Shown: positions 43,909-51,905 of the stretch, piece by piece
Layout of the letters: every line of letters begins with the position of its first letter
How positions within the stretch are numbered: the stretch's first letter is position 1
Origin: Candidatus Kaistia colombiensis
Lineage (GTDB): Bacteria; Pseudomonadota; Alphaproteobacteria; Rhizobiales; Kaistiaceae
Assembly (NCBI GenBank): GCA_029203105.1
Contig: CP119318.1
Coordinates: 1,874,501 to 1,938,500, forward strand
DNA: 64,000 bases
Reading direction: 5' to 3'
The notes under the pieces: generated by a model
What the model was told of the DNA's origin: nothing
Databases searched by the model: none
The model's input: only the letters and a program-made list of their open reading frames with translations
Position numbers and translations under genes: made by a program

Positions 43909-43938
43909 GGACCGCCCCGACATCGGAGCGGTCCTTTC
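43909..43938 (+). terminator. rho-independent terminator after the aldo/keto reductase
   Basis: GGACCGC (43909-43915) pairs with GCGGTCC (43928-43934), with an inner CCGA-CA-TCGG stem, followed by TTTCT. Confidence 0.75.
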
Positions 43939-44263
43939 TAGACCGGTAGCTCCACCGAGGGACCTGCGGCTGGGCGGTCCCCGGTGCGTCGCGTTTGCGC
44001 GGTCCTCTGCATCGATCGCGTCGGCCGAGCGGAAAAAGCCAAGCCTTCCGGTGGCTCGGGCGGTGCGGACACCGTCGACGCCACAGACCCGTAGCCGCTC
44101 ATCAGGCGCGCCGTGCCGCCATTGCCGGGCGAGGCCGGCTGATTTCACCCTTGTTGCGATTCCGGCGGAACGCGCACCTGGCACCTGCTGTGCGTCTTGC
44201 TCGCCTCCTAACTTGTCTGATGACATGATGTATGATAATCAGCCGATCAGTCAATCATGGGAG
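43939..44263. other. intergenic region ahead of the third CUT2 importer
   Basis: 325 bases. The first 250 show only scattered GC-rich hairpins and no supported gene. The last 60 are AT-rich and hold the likely promoter and operator (see 44214-44241). Confidence 0.4.
44214..44241. promoter_or_regulatory. possible GntR operator and -10 region
   Basis: TGTC-TGAT-GACA (44214-44225) and TGAT-A-ATCA (44233-44241) are two exact small palindromes; TATGAT or GATAAT (44231-44239) could serve as -10. The GntR/FCD regulator at 48248, last gene of this operon, is the likely ligand. Confidence 0.35.
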
Positions 44264-44269
44264 GTGAAT

Positions 44270-45403
44270 GTGACTGCTCTGAAATCACTGAACCGGGGCG
44301 TTGCCGCCGGTGCGCTGCTGGCGCTTTCGGCTTTCGCGGCGCATGCCGCCGACGGTCCGGTCGCGATCGCCGGCGGGTCGTTTTCGACGGAACTCTGCGA
44401 GCCGGCCGACCCGGCCGCGGTCAAGGACATTCCGGCCGCCGTCTCCGGCTTCACCGGCTATGCCTCTGAGCCCGGCGCCTGGCTGGAGCAGCCTGCCGCC
44501 AGCGCCCTGACCGGCAAGCGCGTGGCGCTCTCCGTCATGGGGCTCGGTCAGCCCTATTTCCTGGCGATCAAGGGCCACTGGGAGCAGCTGGCTGCCAAGT
44601 ACAAGTTCGACCTGAAGGTCTATGACGGTCGCTTTGATGCCGGTACGGTGCAGAAGCTCGTCGACGACATCATTTCGGACGCGCCGGATGCCGTCGCTTT
44701 CGCACCGCTCGACAGCGGCGCCGCGGTGCCGCAGGTCAAGCGCATGCTCGACGCCGGGCTGAAGGTCGTCACCTACAATGTCCAGCCGGTCGAAGTCGTC
44801 GCCCCGCGCGTCTTCGCCAACGATTTCGATGGCCCCCGGCTCGTCGGCTGCAATACCGCCCGCTACTTCAAGGCGAAGTTCGGCGACAAGCCGGCCGTGA
44901 TCGGCATCGTCGACCTGCCGCAGCTGCCGCAGGTTCAGGATCGCAAGAACGGCTTCCTCTACGGCTTCAAGTCGCTGATCCCGACCGCCGTGGTCGCGCA
45001 ATCGGTCGATGGCGGCGGCGTCATCGACAAGGCCAATCCAGCGGCGGCCGACCTGCTGCAGGGCAATCCCGAGCTAAACGTCATCTTCGGTATCAACAAC
45101 GACTCCTCGCTCGGCGCCATCGCTGCGATGAAGGCGGCCGGTTCCTATTCGCCGGATTGGGGCGTTGTGGCGTCGGTGGACGGCTCCGAGCCGGTGATGG
45201 CGGAGCTGGGCAGTGATGCCTCGCCGTTGAAGGCCGAGAGCGGTTACCCGCCCTATGACTTCAGCCTCGCGACGTTCAATCTTCTCGGAGCGACCGTCGA
45301 AGGCAAGACCAACCCGAACACGCAGGTTGTCGTTGGCTATCCGCCGATCAACCCGACGGAAGAGGGCATCAAGGCCTGGCTGACGCAGCAATATCCGCGC
45401 TGA
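44270..45403 (+). CDS. periplasmic sugar-binding protein (CUT2, Peripla_BP_4)
   Basis: Receptor for the importer encoded by the next two genes. GTG 44270 has GGGAGG six bases ahead and begins a signal peptide ('VTALKSLNRGVAAGALLALSA', cleaved after 'AAHA' near 24). The 377-residue protein is longer than RbsB (about 300): an extra N-terminal segment of about 45 residues with 'FSTELCEPADPAAVKDI' precedes the first strand 'KRVALSVMGLGQPYFLAIKGHWEQ'. Later 'VIFGINNDSSLGAIAAMKAAG' and 'GVVASVDGSEPV' are typical. The short cysteine-containing extension is uncommon. Confidence 0.88.
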   Translation: MTALKSLNRGVAAGALLALSAFAAHAADGPVAIAGGSFSTELCEPADPAAVKDIPAAVSGFTGYASEPGAWLEQPAASALTGKRVALSVMGLGQPYFLAIKGHWEQLAAKYKFDLKVYDGRFDAGTVQKLVDDIISDAPDAVAFAPLDSGAAVPQVKRMLDAGLKVVTYNVQPVEVVAPRVFANDFDGPRLVGCNTARYFKAKFGDKPAVIGIVDLPQLPQVQDRKNGFLYGFKSLIPTAVVAQSVDGGGVIDKANPAAADLLQGNPELNVIFGINNDSSLGAIAAMKAAGSYSPDWGVVASVDGSEPVMAELGSDASPLKAESGYPPYDFSLATFNLLGATVEGKTNPNTQVVVGYPPINPTEEGIKAWLTQQYPR

Positions 45404-45415
45404 TCGTCCCCTTTG

Positions 45416-45445
45416 GCGTGGCGGCGAAGCAATCCGCCGCCACGC
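45416..45445 (+). promoter_or_regulatory. intercistronic hairpin after the CUT2 binding-protein gene
   Basis: GCGTGGCGGCG (45416-45426) and CGCCGCCACGC (45435-45445) are exact arms around eight bases, 12 bases after the stop. No T-run. Confidence 0.6.
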
Positions 45446-45505
45446 TCGTCTGGTGCTTTCGGGCGTCGCGCGCCCGGGGCACCTCTGCCGCTTAAGGACA
45501 GCCTG

Positions 45506-47032
45506 ATGTCGTCGATTGATCTGACGGAGCCTGCGCTTGCGGCAGGGGCCGAACAACCCCTGCTCAAGGCATCGGGGCTATCGAAACAGTTTCCCGGCGT
45601 TCGCGCGCTCACCGGGGTCGATTTCGACCTGATGCGGGGCGAGGTCCATTGCCTGATTGGCGAGAACGGCGCTGGCAAGTCGACCTTCGTCAAGATCCTC
45701 GCCGGCGCCATCCAGCCGGATGGCGGCGAGATCGTCGTGCGCGGTGAGCGGGCCGGATTGACCGGGCCGCGCGACGCCAAGGAGCTTGGCCTCGCCTTCA
45801 TCTTCCAGGAATTAAGCGTCGTCGACGGGCTGACGGTGGCGGAAAACATCGTGTTGGGTTCGGAGCCGGGTGCGCACGGTCGCTTCGATGCGAAGTCGGC
45901 GAGCGCCACGGCGCGAAAAATCCTGCTCGGCATCGGCTTCGACACGCTGGATCCCGACATGCGGGTCGGGCGGCTCTCGACCGCCGAAAAGCAGGCCGTG
46001 ATGATCGCCAAGGCGCTCTGCGCCAATGCCGACGTCATTGTCATGGACGAGCCGACCTCGCCGCTCGAGGAGCAGGAGGTGCGTCGCCTGTTCCAGGTCA
46101 TTGCGACGCTGAAGCAGCAGGGCAAGGGCATCGTCTATGTCTCGCACAAGATGCGCGAGATCGAGGAGATCGGCGATCGCGTCACGGTGTTCAAGGACGG
46201 CGCCCGCGTGGCGACGCTGTCCCGAGCAGAGGCGACGCCGCGCGAGCTGATCCGGCTGATGGTCGGACGGGATCTCGGCGACATCTTCCCGGCCAAGGAT
46301 CGTCGGCCCGGGCGCGAGGTGCTGAAGGTTCGCGGACTTTCTGGCGCGCGCATCCGCGACGTCGACGTCACCGTTCGGGCCGGTGAGATTGTCGGTGTCG
46401 CCGGCCTGGTTGGCGCCGGCCGAACGGAACTGTTGCGCTCGATCTTCGGGGCCGATGAGGTTTCGGAAGGGGAGGTGTCCGTCGACGGCAACAAGGTGTC
46501 GGCCAATTCGGTCCGGGCAGCGATCCGCTCCGGGATCGGTCTGGTGCCGGAGGAGCGGCGCGGGCAGGGCATCGTCGGCGTGCTCAGCGTCTTCGACAAT
46601 GTCCTCCTGCCCTGGCAGGAATTCCCCGGCAGCCGGCGCGAGGATGGCGAACCTGAGATTGTGGCGCGACAGGCCGTCGAGAGCATGAGCGTCAAGACGC
46701 CGTCCATCCGGCAGCGCATCAGCCTGCTGAGCGGCGGCAACCAGCAGAAGGTCGTGGTCGGCAAGTGGCTGACCATGCAGACAAGGGTGTTGCTGCTCGA
46801 TGAGCCGACGCGCGGCATCGACATCGGCGCCAAACGCGAGATCTACAAGCTGATCGATGACCTGGCGAAATCGGGGTTGGCGATCCTTCTGGTGTCGTCG
46901 GAACTTCCCGAGATTCTGGGGCTCTGCGACCGGATCCTCGTCCTCAACAACGGGCAGGTCGTCGGCGAATTGTCCGGCGATGCATCCGAGGCCGAGGTGA
47001 TCGAACTTTCGATGCTGCACGGGGACCAATGA
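45506..47032 (+). CDS. sugar ABC transporter ATP-binding protein, two fused domains (RbsA-like)
   Basis: ATPase of the CUT2 importer, 508 residues from ATG 45506 (AAGGA seven bases ahead). NBD1: Walker A 'GENGAGKSTFVKILAG', degenerate signature 'LSTAEKQAVMIAKAL', Walker B 'VIVMDEPTSPLEEQE'. NBD2: 'GLVGAGRTELLRSIFG', signature 'LSGGNQQKVVVGKWL', 'VLLLDEPTRGIDIGAKREI'. Domain pattern is normal for the family. The stop overlaps the permease start (ATGATGA). Confidence 0.92.
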   Translation: MSSIDLTEPALAAGAEQPLLKASGLSKQFPGVRALTGVDFDLMRGEVHCLIGENGAGKSTFVKILAGAIQPDGGEIVVRGERAGLTGPRDAKELGLAFIFQELSVVDGLTVAENIVLGSEPGAHGRFDAKSASATARKILLGIGFDTLDPDMRVGRLSTAEKQAVMIAKALCANADVIVMDEPTSPLEEQEVRRLFQVIATLKQQGKGIVYVSHKMREIEEIGDRVTVFKDGARVATLSRAEATPRELIRLMVGRDLGDIFPAKDRRPGREVLKVRGLSGARIRDVDVTVRAGEIVGVAGLVGAGRTELLRSIFGADEVSEGEVSVDGNKVSANSVRAAIRSGIGLVPEERRGQGIVGVLSVFDNVLLPWQEFPGSRREDGEPEIVARQAVESMSVKTPSIRQRISLLSGGNQQKVVVGKWLTMQTRVLLLDEPTRGIDIGAKREIYKLIDDLAKSGLAILLVSSELPEILGLCDRILVLNNGQVVGELSGDASEAEVIELSMLHGDQ

Positions 47033-48102
47033 TGAACGCGCCCGTGAGCCGCCAATCCAAAATCCGCCAATTCAAGAACCGCCTTCCGAACGGCGAGGGG
47101 AATTCCGTGCAGAGACAATCCGTCTGGCGATCGATTGTCGCCGACCGCCAGAGACTCCAGACCATCGTGACACTGCTTGTGTTGCTGCTGATGATCGTCG
47201 TCTTCAGCTTCTTCAATTCGCGCTTCCTGACGATGTCGAATTTCCAGAATCTGGCGCGCAACACGGCGCCGCTGATCATCGCCGCCAGCGCCATGACCGC
47301 CGTCATGATCGCGCGTGGCCTCGATTTGTCCGTCGGCAGCGTGCTGGCGGCGTGCTCGGTCGTTGCAGCCAGCCTCGCGGTCAAGGGCGTGCCGCTGCCG
47401 CTGGCTTTCCTCGCCGCGCTCGCCTTCGGCGCGTTCATCGGCTTCCTGAATGGCGCGATCATCGTCCGGATGCGGGTGAGCCCGATTATCGTGACGCTGG
47501 GTTCGCTCAACATCGCGCGCGGCATCGCCTATCTGATCACGCCCAGCGCCATCCTTGTCGGCTTGCCGCCCGATTGGTCCGCCATCGGCACCGCCAAGCT
47601 CGGTCCATTTCCGATGCCGATCCTGATCGCCGCGGTCATCGCGCTGATTTACAGCTGGGCCAGCCAGCGCACCAAATTCGGCAAGCATGTCTATGCCGTC
47701 GGCGGCAATGAGGAAGCGGCGCGGCTTTCCGGCGTGCCCGTCGAGCGCACGCTGATTTCGCTCTATGTGCTGAGCGGCATGATGGCGGCTCTCGCCGGCA
47801 TCGTCCTCTCGTCGCGCGTCGGCTCGGGCGATCCGAATATCGGCGTCGGCTTCGAGCTCGAAGTGATCGCGGCGGTCATCATCGGCGGCACCAGCCTGTC
47901 CGGCGGCGAGGGCCGCATCATCGGAACCGTGATCGGCGCCGTCATCGTCGGGGTTCTGTCGAACGGCCTCAACCTCTCCGGCGTAGAGCCATTCTGGCAG
48001 TATGTCGCGCAGGGCCTGGTCTTGATTGCCGCGGTTGTCGTCGACAAGCGGGTGAATGAAGGTGTGCTGCGGATGGGGCGTCGCCGACCGCGCGCCGCTT
48101 GA
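47029..48102 (+). CDS. sugar ABC transporter permease (RbsC-like, CUT2)
   Basis: Membrane channel of the same importer, 357 residues. About 45 polar N-terminal residues ('SKIRQFKNRLPNGEG') precede the first membrane segment 'IVTLLVLLLMIVVFSFF', longer than usual; a later GTG near 47107 is an alternative start. CUT2 landmarks 'ARGLDLSVGSVLAACSVVAAS', 'GKHVYAVGGNEEAARLSGVPV' and 'AAVIIGGTSLSGGEGRIIGTVIG' are present. Confidence 0.92.
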   Translation: MMNAPVSRQSKIRQFKNRLPNGEGNSVQRQSVWRSIVADRQRLQTIVTLLVLLLMIVVFSFFNSRFLTMSNFQNLARNTAPLIIAASAMTAVMIARGLDLSVGSVLAACSVVAASLAVKGVPLPLAFLAALAFGAFIGFLNGAIIVRMRVSPIIVTLGSLNIARGIAYLITPSAILVGLPPDWSAIGTAKLGPFPMPILIAAVIALIYSWASQRTKFGKHVYAVGGNEEAARLSGVPVERTLISLYVLSGMMAALAGIVLSSRVGSGDPNIGVGFELEVIAAVIIGGTSLSGGEGRIIGTVIGAVIVGVLSNGLNLSGVEPFWQYVAQGLVLIAAVVVDKRVNEGVLRMGRRRPRAA

Positions 48103-48196
48103 TATCCTGCATGCCGGAGACGCACCGGCGGAACTTGAATATGCAGTCGATGTTGGCTTGAAGGTGCAAGTCGGCGTATGAGGCCACGATGAGATT

Positions 48197-48221
48197 CCGC
48201 CGAGTGCGTACTACTCGGTGG
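48197..48221. promoter_or_regulatory. inverted repeat ahead of the GntR gene
   Basis: CCGCCGAGT (48197-48205) and ACTCGGTGG (48213-48221) are inverted with one mismatch around seven bases, 27 bases before the chosen start. It may be an autoregulatory site. Confidence 0.35.
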
Positions 48222-48247
48222 AACCAGATGAGGGAAACGACGCCGCG

Positions 48248-48946
48248 ATGGAAATCAATCCGAACAAGGTCAGCCGGCAGGGGCTTCCATCCCAGGTCGC
48301 CGCCTTTGTGCGCTTCGAGATCCTGCGCGGAAACCTGAAGCCGGGCGACAGGCTGCCGACCGAACAGGAGTTCTCGGCCCAGCATGGTGTCAGCCGCGCG
48401 GTGATCCGCGAGGCGATCGCCAAGCTCCGGCATGAAGGGCTGGTCGTGTCGCGGCAGGGCATCGGCGCCTTTGTCGCCTCGCCGGAAGCGGCGAACTCGC
48501 TGACGCTGGAGCCGAACAGCCTCGCGGTGCCCGAGGACTACCGGCATCTCTATGAGCTCCGCATGATGCTGGAGACGGGCGCGGCGCAGTTGGCGGCGAT
48601 CAACAGGACCGACGAGGACCTGGTCGAAATGGCGCGCTGCATCGACAACATGGCGGCGGTCAAGGACCTGCACAGCGCCTATGTCGAGACCGACATCAGC
48701 TTCCATCGCGCGGTCGCCGGCGCGACGAAGAACCCGTTCGTCTCGCTGTTCATCTCCTTCGTCGACGTGAAGCTGCAGGAGAGCATCCTCGTCGCGCTGC
48801 GCTCGCTCGATTTCACCAAGACGCAGGCGATCTCGCATGACGAGCACCAACTCATCTATACGGCGATCCGGGCGCGCGACCCTGACGGCGCGGCAGCGGC
48901 GATGCGCTCGCACCTGACCAATTCCTCGCGCCGGCTGGGGCTTTAG
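48248..48946 (+). CDS. GntR-family transcriptional regulator, FadR/FCD subfamily
   Basis: Repressor responsive to a small organic or sugar acid. ATG 48248 (GAGGGAA about 11 bases ahead) is preferred over an in-frame GTG at 48218; 232 residues. The winged helix covers residues 10-75 with 'LPTEQEFSAQHGVSRAVIREAIAKLRHEGLV'. The FCD domain follows, with metal-binding positions in 'DISFHRAVAGATKNPF' (D-x-x-x-H) and a later 'DEHQLIYTAIRARDPDGAAAAMRSHL' (two His). It lies 146 bases behind the CUT2 permease and probably controls that importer. Confidence 0.92.
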   Translation: MEINPNKVSRQGLPSQVAAFVRFEILRGNLKPGDRLPTEQEFSAQHGVSRAVIREAIAKLRHEGLVVSRQGIGAFVASPEAANSLTLEPNSLAVPEDYRHLYELRMMLETGAAQLAAINRTDEDLVEMARCIDNMAAVKDLHSAYVETDISFHRAVAGATKNPFVSLFISFVDVKLQESILVALRSLDFTKTQAISHDEHQLIYTAIRARDPDGAAAAMRSHLTNSSRRLGL

Positions 48947-49507
48947 CGACAGGCAAGCCAGCTGGTTGCGCCTCGGCCGTCGAGGCGAGCTATCGTGACG
49001 GTGCATAGCCGGCGCCCGCTGGCTCCTGCTCGAAGGGCGCATTGCTCTGCCGGAACCCATCGACTCGAGATCGCATCGGGCGTTCCTCAGATTTCATCGC
49101 GGGCACGTTTTCAAAGGGTGCCCCTCGGGCGCGGCCGGTCCTGCCTCCTTGAACGCCAATCACCCCCGCCGGCCTCCCGGCGGGCGATGTCGTTGAACGG
49201 ATGAACGCTCGCGCCCGGACTTAGCCGTGCGGACGCTCTTGAATCATTGATCGGGGCCGAATCGACTGGATCGGGGTGCCTGTGTATTATTCCGTTGCGT
49301 TGTTTCCGACAGGAAGTACTAATTGAGTAAGTTATCATTGCGAAGTACTTTTTTTGGCTGAGACGCAGTTCAGATGAAGGTATTCTTCAATTTAACTGAT
49401 GGTGGCGGAGAGTTTTGATTGAAGCTCAATTCAAGTTGGTGGTCTGAGTTCGACTTCCTCCGAGATTGATGTGGGTTCGCCCGGACAAGCCCAGCCCATA
49501 TAGGCCA
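48947..49507. other. gene-free region left of the insertion-sequence cluster
   Basis: 561 bases. The first 310 are GC-rich with no open frame I would support. From about 49260 to 49470 the sequence is noticeably more AT-rich than anything nearby and resembles the flank of an old insertion or deletion. No terminal repeats are visible in it. Confidence 0.4.
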
Positions 49508-49705
49508 ATGGGCAGCGGCGGCCTCGTCCGCGTCGCGGTGCGCGACGGCGTGGTCGAGCTGACCGGTACGATCTTCGACGAGCGCACCCGCGCGGCGGGG
49601 CGGGTCGCCGCCGAGAACGTCGCTGGGGTCAAGGCGGTCAACGACCAGATCGTCTGGGTCGAACCGGTCTCGGGCACGGTGATTCTGCCGTCCGACCGGA
49701 AATAG
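49508..49705 (+). pseudogene. fragment of a BON-domain protein (3' end)
   Basis: The frame encodes about 65 residues with a BON-domain pattern: 'VRVAVRDGVVELTGTIFDE', a helix 'RAAGRVAAENVAGVKAV' and 'NDQIVWVEPVSG'. In Hyphomicrobiales such sequences usually form the C-terminus of CBS-BON proteins. No CBS domain lies upstream; the homology stops abruptly at about 49508, where AT-rich sequence begins. An in-frame ATG at 49466 exists, but there is no good Shine-Dalgarno. I read it as a remnant cut off by rearrangement, less likely a free small BON protein. Confidence 0.6.
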
Positions 49706-49811
49706 GTCGGGAGCCATCAGGTCTCGTTGCCCGCTGCGGTGAGGCTGGCCTATGGGGCGAGGGGGGCCGATCGGCCGCCGAGACCTTCTCTCAAGCTGCA
49801 TCATCATCCTG

Positions 49812-50736
49812 AGTGTCCGGCCCGTAGTGTCTAGGTGGTCCTGATCTGGATGTGATTCTCTTTGATTTGCGAAGATCAGGGAGGCTCACAGCATGGTTTG
49901 GACCAAGACCACCCGGCAGCAGCATGAGCGTATGGTCGGACGCTATGCAAGTGATTTGACCGACGCGGAATGGGCGCTGATCGCACCGTTCCTGCCGGCG
50001 GCGTCTGTCCTGGGTCGGCCGCGGACGACGTCGATGCGAGCCGTCATGAACGCGCTGTTGTATGTGCTGTCGACGGGGTGCCAGTGGCGGTCGGTGCCGC
50101 ATGATTTTCCGCCGCGCCCCCCCCTTCAACGCTACTTCTACCGCTGGCGTGACCAAGGCATCTGGGGCCGGATGAACGCGCATCTCGTCGCCATGGCCAG
50201 ACAGGCGCAGGGGCGATCGATGGTCCCGTCTGTTGGCATCATCGACAGCCAGAGCGTGCCGACAACCCAGAGCGGCGACCCTTCCGGGCTGGATCCTGCC
50301 AAGCGGATCAAGGGACGCAAACGCCATATCGTGACGGATGTGGAAGGGTTCGTCCTGATGGGTCAGGTCCATCGCGCCGATATTCAGGACAGTCACGGCG
50401 CCGTCTCACTGTTGCAGGCGCTGGCGGCAGAATGCCCGCTGCGCCACATTCTGGCAGACCGGGTCTATCGCGGCCCCAAGCTGCTCGGTGCGGTGGCGGA
50501 TTGCGGTCCCTGGATCATCGAGATCGTGCAACGGCCGGCTGGCACGAAAGGTTTTCAGCTGCTGCCCAGACGCTGGGTGGTCGAGCGCACTTTCGCCTGG
50601 CTCGGTCGCAACCGAAGGCTGGCGAAAGACTATGAGGCGACCATCGCCAGCGCCCACGCATGGCTGATGATCGCCTGCATCAAACTCCTCGTCAGACGCC
50701 TCGATCAGGCCAGAAATTGAATTATGGGCCGGATTC
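49812..50736 (+). mobile_element. IS5-family insertion sequence, about 925 bp
   Basis: Imperfect terminal inverted repeats start with G at both ends: GTGTCCGGCCCGTAGT on the left and GAATCCGGCCCATAAT on the right (12/16 match). TGA flanks both ends (49809-49811 and 50737-50739), a three-base T-N-A target duplication as in the IS1031 subgroup of IS5. One intact transposase fills the element. Both ends and gene are complete, so it may still be mobile. Confidence 0.7.
49893..50720 (+). CDS. IS5-family DDE transposase
   Basis: Cut-and-paste transposase, 275 residues in one frame from ATG 49893 (GGGAGG eight bases ahead). N-terminal DUF4096-like region 'SDLTDAEWALIAPFLP', then 'STGCQWRSVPHDFPP'. 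Catalytic triad: D118 in 'GIIDSQSV', D189 in 'HILADRVYRG', E231 in 'RWVVERTFAWLGRNRRLAKDYE'. A run of eight C residues at 50117-50124 lies in the coding region; in many relatives the gene is split by a frameshift, but here the frame is continuous. Confidence 0.92.
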   Translation: MVWTKTTRQQHERMVGRYASDLTDAEWALIAPFLPAASVLGRPRTTSMRAVMNALLYVLSTGCQWRSVPHDFPPRPPLQRYFYRWRDQGIWGRMNAHLVAMARQAQGRSMVPSVGIIDSQSVPTTQSGDPSGLDPAKRIKGRKRHIVTDVEGFVLMGQVHRADIQDSHGAVSLLQALAAECPLRHILADRVYRGPKLLGAVADCGPWIIEIVQRPAGTKGFQLLPRRWVVERTFAWLGRNRRLAKDYEATIASAHAWLMIACIKLLVRRLDQARN

Positions 50737-50882
50737 TGAGGTGCCCGCCGAAGCCGGGCCTCGAAGGAGGGGCCGCCCCGATGTGGATCGCGGAGCGCGA
50801 TTTCACCGGATTTCCGGACTTTGTCTGCATGCCGGAGCGCCCTGCTGGGTCCTCCTTCGAGGCTTCGCTGCGCGAAGCACCT

Positions 50883-51853
50883 TGTATTAGTCGATTGTGC
50901 GAAGATGGCTGTGCCGGATTGGATGCGGGCCCGAGCCAGTTCCTCGGACCCGCAGGTGGTCGACGGATCGAACAGCCGGAGGGCTGGCGGGTGACCAACG
51001 ATCCGCCTGGCTGGCGCCAGCTGGTGGCGCGGTTCCGGGCCGAGGGTGTCGGACGCGTCGGCATCGAGGCCCGCGGCGGCTAGGAGCGCGGCGTCGTCGC
51101 GCATCTGCGCACGGCAGGCCTCGAGGTCGCCCTGCACCAGCCGATCCAGGTTCGCGCCTTCGCCGCCATGACGCTGCGCCGGGCCAAGAACGACCGCCTC
51201 GACGCCCAGCTGATCGCCGCCTTCACCGCACTGCGCACCGACACCCGCGCCGCGCCGGATCCGCGCCTGCGCGCCTGCGCCGACCTGCTCTGCTTCATCG
51301 AGCAGGCGGAAGAGGACATGGTCCGCGCCAGGACCCGGCTCGAACACCAGGCGGATCCGCGCCTGCGCCGCCAGATCGAGAGAGACCTTGCCCGCGCCAA
51401 AGCCCGGCGCGACCGCGAGATCCTCCATCTCGAGAAGGCGCTGCGCCTCCATGCCGATCTCGGCCGCCGCCTCGATCTCGGCCGCTCCGTTCCCGGCATC
51501 GGCCTCAGGACCGCGCTCGCCCTCGTCGTCGCCATGCCGGAACTGGGCACGCTGTCGCGCGAACAGGCAACCGCCCTCGCCGGCCTCGCCCCCTTCGATC
51601 GCGACAGCGGCAAGAGCCACGGCGCCCGCCATATCGCCGGCGGGCGCGCCCGGATCCGCACCGCCCTCTACGCCGCCGCCCTGCCGGCGTCCTACCGCTG
51701 GAACCAGTCCCTCGTTGCCATGCGCGAACGCCTCACCCAACGCGGCAAGTCGCACAAGCAGACCATGATCGCCTGCGCCAGAAAGCTCCTCATCTACGCC
51801 AACACCGTCGTCCAGAGAGACACACCATGGGTCACCGACGCCTAATGGTTGCT
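50883..51853 (+). mobile_element. decayed IS110-family element
   Basis: Contains a degenerate DEDD transposase gene. The boundaries are inferred from the split palindromic repeat: GCAC-CT ends at 50882 and CT-CAGGATG begins at 51852, so the element is flanked by CT dinucleotides, the core sequence used by IS110-family elements such as IS621. Left and right non-coding ends are very short (about 22 and 6 bases), leaving no room for the usual bridge-RNA region. Confidence 0.55.
50905..51845 (+). pseudogene. IS110-family transposase, inactivated
   Basis: The natural start seems to be ATG 50905 ('MAV'), but one base is missing near 50911-50913, shifting into the frame of 'GLDAGPSQF'. A second lesion is TAG at 51081, where relatives have Tyr in 'EATGGYER'. 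Otherwise the reading frame continues to 51845. The RuvC-like DEDD residues are visible: D in 'GLDAG', E in 'GIEARGG', two D in 'KNDRLDAQLIA'. The C-terminal Tnp domain shows 'SVPGIGLRTALALVVAMPELG', 'ALAGLAPFDRDSGKSHG' with its serine, and 'GGRARIRTALYAAAL'. Product if repaired: about 313 residues. Confidence 0.8.
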
Positions 51854-51905
51854 CAGGATGATGGCGGAGCCATGGTGCTGCGCCCATTCCTAAAGGAGGA
51901 TCTGC

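Larger units (their letters stand above)
49801..51870. repeat. palindromic intergenic repeat split by two insertion sequences
   Basis: Three pieces join into two opposed hairpin units when the insertions are removed: CATCATCCTGA (49801-49811 region), 50737-50882 and CAGGATGATGG (51854-51864). Unit 1 runs CATCCTGAGGTGC to GCCTCGAAGGAGG; unit 2 runs CCTCCTTCGAGGC to GCACCTCAGGATG. The 12-base CCTCGAAGGAGG (50759-50770) is exactly inverted at 50851-50862. The form resembles dispersed palindromic repeats common in Rhizobiales intergenic regions (from memory, not checked). Confidence 0.6.

Noticed and set aside
50117..50124. Run of eight C residues as a programmed frameshift site in the IS5 transposase
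   Set aside because: The transposase is already complete in one frame across the run, so frameshifting is not needed.
50741..50882. Structured segment as an IS110 bridge RNA
   Set aside because: Its hairpins match the palindromic repeat pieces found on the far side of both insertions (CATCATCCTGA, CAGGATGATGG), which explains them better; kept as an alternative in the findings.
50724..51083. Separate 119-residue gene upstream of the IS110 frame
   Set aside because: It is the front of the same transposase frame, ended by the TAG at 51081 and extended leftwards into the palindromic repeat.
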